This document shows, piece after piece, positions 1 through 4,671 of a stretch of DNA of 6,034 nucleotides (positions are counted from its first letter, which is position 1; each line of letters begins with the position of its first letter). Made by a program: the position numbers and the translations under genes. Source of the DNA: Bacillota bacterium (GTDB lineage: Bacteria > Bacillota > Dethiobacteria > DTU022); assembly GCA_012510625.1 (NCBI GenBank), contig JAAZHP010000265.1, positions 1-6,034 of the forward strand, given 5' to 3'. The notes under the pieces were generated by a model. The model did not search any database, was not told the origin of the DNA, and worked only from the letters and a program-made list of their open reading frames with translations.

Positions 1-125
1 ACTGTCCCGCCTGTAAAATCGATTCCCAGGTTCAATCCGGAAATGAACAGGGAGATCACGCCGGCCAATATGATTAGCAGCGATATGGCATAAGGAATCC
101 GCCGGTTGCGAATATAACCGATCAT
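1..125 (-). CDS. secF: SecF, protein translocase membrane subunit (partial, N-terminal 41 residues)
   Basis: Too short for a default ORF call. Reading from ATG at 125, the frame is open to the left edge and gives MIGYIRNRRIPYAISLLIIL followed by more hydrophobic residues and then GIDFTGGT. This is the N-terminal layout of SecF: a short basic cytoplasmic start, transmembrane segment 1 (about residues 10-30), then the conserved G-[IL]-D-F-x-G-G motif that begins the first periplasmic/extracytoplasmic part. SecF pairs with SecD to help complete Sec-dependent export using the proton motive force (known for the family). The start overlaps the secD stop as ATGA, and GGGGGTG (140-134) sits 8 bases upstream as ribosome binding site, so the two genes are probably translationally coupled. 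The remaining roughly 250 residues lie outside the window. Confidence 0.93.
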   Translation of the reverse strand, partial: MIGYIRNRRIPYAISLLIILAGVISLFISGLNLGIDFTGGT

Positions 126-1411
126 GCTGTTTTCACCCCCACGTAGCGTCCGCTTTGCATCAGCCCGGCCTGGTAGGCGAGGCGCATCAGGCTGCGCGTC
201 AGCGTTACCGCGGTAAACATGCTGCAGATGACGCCGATGAAAAGGGTCACGGCAAAACCGCGCACCGGGCCGCTGGCCAGGGCAAAAAGAACAATTGTGG
301 CAATAATCGTGGTCACGTTGGAATCGAGAATGGTGCGGAAAGCATGTCTGAAACCGCTTTCCATGGCATTGCGGACGGTGCGCCCGGCGCGCAGCTCCTC
401 CTTGATCCGTTCAAAGATGATCACGTTGGCATCCACGGCCATGCCGATGGAGAGAATCAGGCCGGCTATGCCGGGCAGGGTCAGCGTCGTCGGCAGCAGC
501 GTCAGCGTACCCAGGACCAGCGTCAGGTAGAACAGCAGGGCCACGCCGGAGATGAAGCCGGCAAAGCGGTAAAAAAGGAGCATGAACAGCAGCACCGCGG
601 CCAGACCGGCGGCGCCGGCGTATATGCTGATCTTCATGGTCTCCTGCCCCAGGGTCGGCCCCACAAGGCGCGACTCCAGCTCGCGCAGCTCCACCGGCAG
701 GGAGCCGCTGCGCAGCAGCAGGGCCAGGTTGGCCGCTTCCTCAAAGGTGAACTCGCCGGTGATCCGGGCCTGTCCGTCTGTGATCACGTTCTGCACAACG
801 GGCACGGAGATAGCCTCATCGTCGAGGATAATGGCGATGGGCTGCCTGAGAAACTTGCCTGTAGCCTCGGCAAATTTGCGGGTTCCCTCTTCATCAAATT
901 CCAGGGAGATAAAGGGATAGGGCTCGCGCCCGCTGGGATCCCGCATCGCCTGGACGCGGCGCAGGTTGGCCCCGGTGAGGATCTCCTCGCCGTCAGGTCC
1001 GACAAAGGAGAGCCGGGCCGTGCGGCCGATGATCTCGCGGGCCTGCTCCGGGTTTTCTATATCGGGCAGCTCGATGCGGATCCGCTTCTCGCCCTGCGGC
1101 ACGATTACCGGCTCAGCCACGCCAAGCTCGTCCACCCGCATGCGAATCACCGCGGCGGTCCGCTCAATGGCATCGGCATCGACCTCCGCGTCGCCCGTCT
1201 CCACCGCTTCCAGGAGCACGTAGAGACCGCCGGCAATATCGAGCCCGCGTTTAATCCCGATATTCTCCTTGCCGGTCCAGGCCAGCATCTTCTTGCCCAG
1301 GTCCGTCCCCAGAGCTATTTGCATAACCAGGAACGCCGTGCCCGCCAGTAATATACAGATAATGACGAAAGAAAGCAGCCGGCCCGGCTTAATTTTTTGC
1401 TTTAACCCCAA
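122..1411 (-). CDS. secD: SecD, protein translocase membrane subunit
   Basis: SecD is an RND-type membrane protein that with SecF promotes late steps of Sec-dependent export. From the TTG at 1411 it has 429 residues, normal for a Firmicutes SecD that is not fused to SecF. Visible parts: TM1 at about residues 12-35; the motif GLDIAGG at about 56-62, matching the SecD signature GLDLxGG; a large extracytoplasmic domain to about residue 255; then five further TM segments at about 260-407, including GMAVDANVIIFERIKEE at about 323-339, the most conserved SecD stretch. Start choice: the longest frame begins at another TTG (1438), but that lies only about 10 bases after the expected transcription start and lacks a good ribosome binding site. 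TTG 1411 is preceded by AAGGTGG (1423-1417) at 5 bases. I favour 1411, but 1438 (438 residues) cannot be excluded. It has its own promoter, overlaps secF downstream by ATGA, and is separated from ogt by a palindromic repeat. Confidence 0.95.
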   Translation of the reverse strand: MGLKQKIKPGRLLSFVIICILLAGTAFLVMQIALGTDLGKKMLAWTGKENIGIKRGLDIAGGLYVLLEAVETGDAEVDADAIERTAAVIRMRVDELGVAEPVIVPQGEKRIRIELPDIENPEQAREIIGRTARLSFVGPDGEEILTGANLRRVQAMRDPSGREPYPFISLEFDEEGTRKFAEATGKFLRQPIAIILDDEAISVPVVQNVITDGQARITGEFTFEEAANLALLLRSGSLPVELRELESRLVGPTLGQETMKISIYAGAAGLAAVLLFMLLFYRFAGFISGVALLFYLTLVLGTLTLLPTTLTLPGIAGLILSIGMAVDANVIIFERIKEELRAGRTVRNAMESGFRHAFRTILDSNVTTIIATIVLFALASGPVRGFAVTLFIGVICSMFTAVTLTRSLMRLAYQAGLMQSGRYVGVKTA

Positions 1412-1416
1412 GTTGA

Positions 1417-1423
1417 CCACCTT
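1417..1423 (-). promoter_or_regulatory. Ribosome binding site that supports the secD TTG start at 1411
   Basis: AAGGTGG on the minus strand differs by one base from AAGGAGG and lies 5 bases before TTG 1411. No comparable site precedes the alternative TTG at 1438. Confidence 0.5.
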
Positions 1424-1454
1424 CCCGTTTATTTTCAAAAGACTTGCCTGTTCT

Positions 1455-1483
1455 ATTATAACAAAGCACGGCCGCGATTTCAG
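1455..1483 (-). promoter_or_regulatory. Predicted sigma-A promoter of secDF (extended -10)
   Basis: On the minus strand CTGAAA (1483-1478, 4 of 6 matches to TTGACA) is followed by a 17-base spacer and a perfect TATAAT (1460-1455). The bases just before it read TGT, giving the extended -10 form TGnTATAAT. The expected transcription start is near 1448, leaving a leader of about 37 bases before TTG 1411. It lies between the ogt 3' repeat and secD, so secDF can be transcribed independently of the histidine operon. Prediction from sequence only. Confidence 0.7.
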
Positions 1484-1490
1484 ATAAATA

Positions 1491-1516
1491 TTAGTTAATT
1501 AGTTAATTAGTTAATT
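1491..1516. repeat. 8-base tandem repeat TTAGTTAA, three copies plus TT
   Basis: Copies lie at 1491-1498, 1499-1506 and 1507-1514, followed by TT. The third copy is also the left arm of the palindrome at 1505-1543, so the array looks like an outward expansion of that arm, perhaps by replication slippage (inference). Being rich in TAG and TAA on one strand and CTAA/TTAA on the other, the array has stop codons in all six frames. Confidence 0.85.
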
Positions 1517-1543
1517 CGGTGCCTGGCACCTAATTAACTAATT
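1505..1543. repeat. 39-base near-perfect palindrome at the ogt 3' end (REP-like)
   Basis: Arms AATTAGTTAATT (1505-1516) and AATTAACTAATT (1532-1543) are exact reverse complements over 12 bases. Inside them, after one C/T mismatch (1517/1531), come GGTGCC (1518-1523) and GGCACC (1525-1530) around a single T. As RNA or single-stranded DNA it would form a long hairpin with a GC-rich tip and AT-rich base. It contains the ogt stop codon and the last three sense codons. No T-run follows the GC stem on either strand, so it is not a standard intrinsic terminator, although it could stop or stabilise transcript ends. A short GC-cored palindrome at a gene end resembles repetitive extragenic palindromes. 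Whether it recurs in this genome cannot be seen here. Confidence 0.8.
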
Positions 1544-2003
1544 CCAGGTGCAGGAGCATCTCCTTCCAGCCCGGTGGGCCGCTGAAGCCGCCCGGCCGCC
1601 CGTCGCTGCGGATAACCCGGTGGCAGGGGACCAGCAGCGGATGGCGATTTGCTTTCAGCGCCTGCCCGGCCGCCCGCCAGGCGCGCGGCGAGCCGGCCTC
1701 GGCGGCAACCTCGCGGTAGCTGCGTGTTTCCCCGTACGGAATCCGCCGCACCGCGGAAAGCAGGGACCGGGTGAAGGGGGGGTAGCCGCTCATGTCGAGG
1801 GGATAATCGTCCCAGGCGGGCTGCTGCCCCTTCAGGTAGCGCTGCAGTTCCCTCTCCAGGCCGGGCCAGGGCAGCGGCCGCCGCTCGCAGTGCAGCGGCG
1901 GGGCAGTGCCGGGGAAAAAGATTTCATAGATCCCCCCGTCGTGAAAGAGAAGCATGAAGCGGCCGCGGACGGTCTCGATCTCGGAAAAGGATAGCGCTTT
2001 CAT
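1530..2003 (-). CDS. ogt: Methylated-DNA--[protein]-cysteine S-methyltransferase (O6-alkylguanine-DNA alkyltransferase)
   Basis: This suicidal DNA repair protein moves the alkyl group from O6-alkylguanine to its own cysteine. The 157-residue product shows an N-terminal domain (about 1-70) and the C-terminal DNA-binding/active-site domain. That domain has IPYGETRSYREVA (88-100), the arginine-finger segment WRAAGQALKAN (109-119), the active-site motif PCHRVI with acceptor Cys127, and GGFSG (138-142). Because the cysteine is present, it is not an alkyltransferase-like (ATL) protein. The frame is open upstream to 2102, but ATG 2003 fits the family start and has GAGG (2013-2010) 6 bases ahead. It begins 1 base after the hisK stop (TAAGATG), so it is coupled to the histidine operon. 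The last residues LVN and the TAG stop fall inside the palindromic repeat, so the original C-terminus may have been changed. Whether it is named ogt or mgt is a matter of convention. Confidence 0.92.
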   Translation of the reverse strand: MKALSFSEIETVRGRFMLLFHDGGIYEIFFPGTAPPLHCERRPLPWPGLERELQRYLKGQQPAWDDYPLDMSGYPPFTRSLLSAVRRIPYGETRSYREVAAEAGSPRAWRAAGQALKANRHPLLVPCHRVIRSDGRPGGFSGPPGWKEMLLHLELVN

Positions 2004-2004
2004 C

Positions 2005-2814
2005 TTACACCTCTTCCAGTGGGATAAAACTCCTCTGCCGCGCCGTAAAAACAGCGAGTTCGCGGTAACCGGCCTCCCGGAGCAGCCGCAAGGCATCATC
2101 AAAATAGCGCCCTACCTGATCCGGTGCGTGGGCATCCGAGCCCAGGGTCACCGGCACCCCTTCACGGCAGCAGAGCTCGAGCAGGCGCCGCCCCGGGTAG
2201 AATTCGGCAGCCGGAGCCGCCCGCCCGGAGCTGTTCAGCTCAAAACAGAGCCCATTCTCTTTCAAAATACGGGCGGTGCACCGCCAGTAAGGCTCCATCT
2301 CATCATCGGAAAGCCGGTAGCCGAACTTCTTGACTACATCGATATGGCCGATGATATCAAAAAGGCCGCTGGAGCAGGCCTGCCAGAGCAGCTCGAAGTA
2401 GCGCCGGTAAACCTGTGCCAGGTCTAAAGTTTTATATCGCGCTTCTTGCAGGGGGTGCGTAAAATCCCAATCACCCATGAAGTGAATGGAGCCGATAACA
2501 TAATCAAAGGGCTCGCGGGCCAGCAGCCTGGCCAGCTCTTTCGCCTTGCCGGGCAGGTAGTCCACCTCCACCCCCAGTTTAACCCGGATCTCCTTCTCGC
2601 CCGCAGCCAGCGCCTTGATCTCGCCGATGTAGCCGGCCAGCTCCCCCGGGGACATCGTCACCTCGGACTGCGGCTTCACCCCGAGCAGGCCGAGGGGATA
2701 GTGATCGGCAAAGCCGATCTCGCGCAGCCCTTTTTCCCGGGCCGCTTCCAGGTACTCTGACGGAGAGCCAAGGGCATGGCGGCAGAGCGGCGTATGCAGG
2801 TGATAGTCAACCAT
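2005..2814 (-). CDS. hisK: Histidinol-phosphatase, PHP family (HisK/HisJ type)
   Basis: It removes phosphate from L-histidinol phosphate, the penultimate stage of histidine synthesis. The 269-residue protein shows the PHP metal-site motifs in order: DYHLHTPLCRHA near the N-terminus (H5, H7, H13), GFADHYPLG, LGVEVDYLPG, YVIGSIHFMG, DIIGHIDVVKKFG, and TLGSDAHAPDQVG near the C-terminus. These match the monofunctional PHP phosphatases of Bacillus and Clostridia and not the HAD phosphatase fused to HisB in enterobacteria. The context agrees, because the hisB here is dehydratase-only. The start at ATG 2814 is chosen because the HxH motif follows at once and GAGGGG (2827-2822) lies 7 bases ahead. 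An ATG at 2850 would add 12 mostly basic residues and overlap hisI more deeply. It overlaps the hisI end by 8 bases and is followed 1 base later by ogt. Other PHP phosphoesterase substrates cannot be excluded from sequence alone, but the operon makes histidinol phosphate by far the likeliest. Confidence 0.92.
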   Translation of the reverse strand: MVDYHLHTPLCRHALGSPSEYLEAAREKGLREIGFADHYPLGLLGVKPQSEVTMSPGELAGYIGEIKALAAGEKEIRVKLGVEVDYLPGKAKELARLLAREPFDYVIGSIHFMGDWDFTHPLQEARYKTLDLAQVYRRYFELLWQACSSGLFDIIGHIDVVKKFGYRLSDDEMEPYWRCTARILKENGLCFELNSSGRAAPAAEFYPGRRLLELCCREGVPVTLGSDAHAPDQVGRYFDDALRLLREAGYRELAVFTARQRSFIPLEEV

Positions 2815-3208
2815 GGTGCATCCCCTCTCCCCCGGCCGGCGCCGCTTCATGAAGGAGATTGAAGAAGCAGGAGTAGCGCCCGGTGTGGCAGGCCACCCCC
2901 GATCCTTCGAGGGTTACCTTCACCAGCAGGGCATCGGCATCGCAGTCTGCACAAATGGAGCATACTGTAAAAAAGTTGCCGGAGCTCTCCCCCTTCAGCC
3001 AGAACTTTTGGCGGCTGCGGCTCCAGAACCAGACCCGGCCGCTTTCGACAGTCCGCCGCAGCGATTCCCGGTTCATGTAGCCGACCATGAGCACGGCGCC
3101 GCTGCGGCTGTCCTGGATTACCGCAGGGATGAGGCCGGCAGCATCGTATTTAAGCTGATCCAGGGGCAAGGCAATGCTATTTTTTTGAACAAGGTTATCG
3201 TTGGTCAT
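2807..3208 (-). CDS. hisI: Phosphoribosyl-AMP cyclohydrolase (HisI, not fused to HisE)
   Basis: It opens the purine ring of phosphoribosyl-AMP to give ProFAR, the third step of histidine synthesis. The 133-residue product contains VLMVGYMNRESL (39-50), VWFWSRSRQKFWLKGESSGN (59-78), DCDAD (88-92) and CHTGRYSC (107-114). By comparison with characterised HisI proteins, D88, D90 and D92 bind magnesium, and C89, C107 and C114 bind zinc; all six are present. It ends about 19 residues after the last zinc cysteine with no HisE (phosphoribosyl-ATP pyrophosphatase) domain, so HisE must be encoded elsewhere. The frame could start at TTG 3229 or ATG 3223, but ATG 3208 has GGAGG (3221-3217) at 8 bases and is preferred. 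It lies 141 bases from the end of hisA and overlaps hisK by 8 bases. Confidence 0.96.
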   Translation of the reverse strand: MTNDNLVQKNSIALPLDQLKYDAAGLIPAVIQDSRSGAVLMVGYMNRESLRRTVESGRVWFWSRSRQKFWLKGESSGNFFTVCSICADCDADALLVKVTLEGSGVACHTGRYSCFFNLLHEAAPAGGEGMHHG

Positions 3209-3216
3209 GAGTATAG

Positions 3217-3221
3217 CCTCC
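3217..3221 (-). promoter_or_regulatory. Ribosome binding site that fixes the hisI start at 3208
   Basis: GGAGG on the minus strand lies 8 bases before ATG 3208. It overlaps the alternative in-frame ATG at 3223, which could not use it, so the shorter start is preferred. Confidence 0.7.
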
Positions 3222-3240
3222 ATTGTCAATTCAGTGCCTT

Positions 3241-3327
3241 TTAAAAATCCCTCGCCCCCTTTTCAAGGGGAGCCTGACGATTTCCCAGGCAAAGGGCTTT
3301 AAAGTCCACCTTTTAAGAAGGATTTAA
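3241..3327. repeat. Structured hisA-hisI spacer: small hairpins and imperfect inverted ends
   Basis: The non-coding gap between hisA and hisI contains several self-complementary pieces. CCCCTT/AAGGGG (3256-3261 with 3265-3270) has a 3-base loop. GCCTG/CAGGC (3272-3276 with 3286-3290) has a 9-base loop. AAAGG/CCTTT (3291-3295 with 3309-3313) encloses CTTTAAAG. The outer ends read TTAAAAATCCCTC (3241-3253) and, inverted, TTAAATCCTTC (3327-3317), which are similar except for a small indel. Possible readings are the degraded remains of a miniature inverted-repeat element, a processing or attenuation structure in the operon mRNA, or chance. No clean intrinsic terminator is visible, because the first run of five T follows the 6-bp stem only after 8 bases. 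Confidence 0.35.
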
Positions 3328-3349
3328 TATCGCTGCCCGGCAGGATTAA

Positions 3350-4081
3350 TTAATCGGCCATGGCGGCAATGGCCTCCGGCAGGGTGATCCTGCCGTCATA
3401 GAGCGCCTTTCCGATAATCACGCCGCTCACCCGCGGCGCATAGGGCTTCAGCGCAAGCAGATCTTCCCGGGAAGAGATCCCCCCGGCGACGATCACTTTA
3501 AAGGAGCCGGCCGTAAGAATTTCTTCCAGCCCCTGCAGGTTGGGCCCGCTGAGGGTGCCGTCTTTCTGCGTATCCGTGTAAATAATCTCGCCAATTCCCC
3601 ACTGCTCCACCTGGCGCGCCAGTTCGCCCGCCTTGACTTCAGCCCCGGCGGTCCAGCCCCGCACCGCGACTATTCCCCCACGGGCATCGATCCCGGCGAC
3701 AATCCTGCCCCCGAATTCTGCCGCCAGTTTAGCGGCCAGCTGCGGCTGCTCCACGATGACGGTGCCGAGGATCGCCCTGGCGGCGCCTGCATCGAGAGCC
3801 CGCTGCACGGCTTCGCGGGAGCGGATCCCGCCGCCAACCTGGAACGGGATGGTCACAGAGCGCCCGATCTCCGCAATCACGCCGCCGTGGGCGGAGCTCC
3901 CGCTGAATGCCCCGTCGAGATCGACCAGGTGAAGCAGCGGCGCCCCGAGCCGCTCCCACTGCCGGGCTACCGCCGCCGGGTCGGTGCTGTAGACGGTCTC
4001 GCGGCCGGGATCGCCCTGAAAAAGGCGGACGCAGCGCCCCCCTTTTAAATCGATGGCCGGGATAGCCTGGATCATCGCCAT
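3350..4081 (-). CDS. hisA: 1-(5-phosphoribosyl)-5-[(5-phosphoribosylamino)methylideneamino]imidazole-4-carboxamide isomerase (HisA)
   Basis: This TIM-barrel enzyme converts ProFAR to PRFAR by an Amadori rearrangement, the fourth step of histidine synthesis. The 243 residues are the usual length. Visible features: AIDLKGGRCVRLFQGD (9-24) with the first catalytic aspartate D11; HLVDLDGA (51-58); the first phosphate-binding motif VGGGIRS (82-88); GIDARGG (130-136) with the second catalytic aspartate D132; YTDTQKDGTLSGPN (168-181); and the second phosphate-binding motif VAGGISS (198-204). These distinguish HisA from its paralogue HisF. ATG 4081 overlaps the hisB stop by one base (TAATG). A second ATG at 4075 would give MIQAIPAIDL, and the sequence does not decide between them because AAGGGA is rather far away. 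Its usual neighbours hisH and hisF are absent. Confidence 0.96.
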   Translation of the reverse strand: MAMIQAIPAIDLKGGRCVRLFQGDPGRETVYSTDPAAVARQWERLGAPLLHLVDLDGAFSGSSAHGGVIAEIGRSVTIPFQVGGGIRSREAVQRALDAGAARAILGTVIVEQPQLAAKLAAEFGGRIVAGIDARGGIVAVRGWTAGAEVKAGELARQVEQWGIGEIIYTDTQKDGTLSGPNLQGLEEILTAGSFKVIVAGGISSREDLLALKPYAPRVSGVIIGKALYDGRITLPEAIAAMAD

Positions 4082-4671
4082 TATTCCAACTTTCCCTTGG
4101 TGGAGAGAACCCCGTCCCAGCCTTCAAGCCCGGCGCAGGCTTCGCCCAGGGCGCGCCCGGCCGCCTTAAAAGAGGCCTCGACGAGGTGGTGCTTGTTGCG
4201 CCCGTGGCTCATTTTCAGGTGCAGGTTAAGGCGGCCCTCGTTGACGAAGGCTCTCCAGAACTCTTCAAAGAGCTCCGGGTCCATGGTCCCCACAGGCCCG
4301 GGCGGCAAATTCATCTCGTAATGCAGGTAGGGGCGTCCGGAGAGATCGGCGGCGGCGAAAACAAGGGCATCGTCCATGGGCACGGCGCTGAAGCCGTAAC
4401 GGCGGATTCCGGACTTGTCGCCGAGAGCCTCGTAAAAAGCCCTTCCCAGGCAGAGGCCGATATCCTCGACAAGGTGATGCGGCTCCACCTCTATATCCCC
4501 TTCGGCCCGGATCCGCAGGTCAAAAAAACCGTGCCGGCACCAGAGCGCCAGCATATGCTCGAGAAAAGGCAGCCCCGTTTCCAGATCGGCTTCGCCGCTT
4601 CCGTCGATTTTCAGCTGCAGCTCCACCGACGTTTCCAGTGTAGAGCGCTTTACGCCCGCTTCACGCTTCAT
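4081..4671 (-). CDS. hisB: Imidazoleglycerol-phosphate dehydratase (HisB, monofunctional)
   Basis: It dehydrates imidazole glycerol phosphate to imidazole acetol phosphate, the sixth step of histidine synthesis. The 196-residue product matches the dehydratase-only form, with no N-terminal HAD phosphatase domain. The metal-binding motifs are all seen: LEHML (37-41), HHLVEDIG (65-72) and, in the second half, HGRNKHHLVEASFKAAGRAL with HH at 161-162 and E165, plus the C-terminal STKG. Small departures from the commonest form of the motifs are LEHML for FDHML and EPHH for DDHH; the histidines and glutamates expected to bind manganese are kept. The start is set at ATG 4671 because AAGGAGG (4685-4679) is 7 bases ahead; ATG 4677 would be only 1 base from it. 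It overlaps the end of hisD by 11 bases and hisA by 1. Confidence 0.96.
   Translation of the reverse strand: MKREAGVKRSTLETSVELQLKIDGSGEADLETGLPFLEHMLALWCRHGFFDLRIRAEGDIEVEPHHLVEDIGLCLGRAFYEALGDKSGIRRYGFSAVPMDDALVFAAADLSGRPYLHYEMNLPPGPVGTMDPELFEEFWRAFVNEGRLNLHLKMSHGRNKHHLVEASFKAAGRALGEACAGLEGWDGVLSTKGKLE

Noticed and set aside
155..1351. A 398-codon open frame on the plus strand opposite secD.
   Set aside because: It is antisense to a clear secD, its translation is low-complexity (rich in Q, G, H, R) with no recognisable motif, and long antisense frames are expected in GC-rich DNA.
2004..2102. N-terminal extension of the alkyltransferase frame up to 2102.
   Set aside because: The added 33 residues are antisense-like, overlap hisK, do not match the family N-terminus, and ATG 2003 has a good ribosome binding site.
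3208..3229. TTGACA (3229-3224) and TATACT (3215-3210) just before hisI, resembling promoter boxes.
   Set aside because: The spacing is only 8 bases instead of about 17, and TATACT overlaps the gap between ribosome binding site and start codon.
3256..3270. CCCCTT-TTC-AAGGGG hairpin as a terminator after hisA.
   Set aside because: The stem is only 6 bp and the T-run on the minus strand begins 8 bases later, so it does not fit an intrinsic terminator; it also lies inside an apparent operon.
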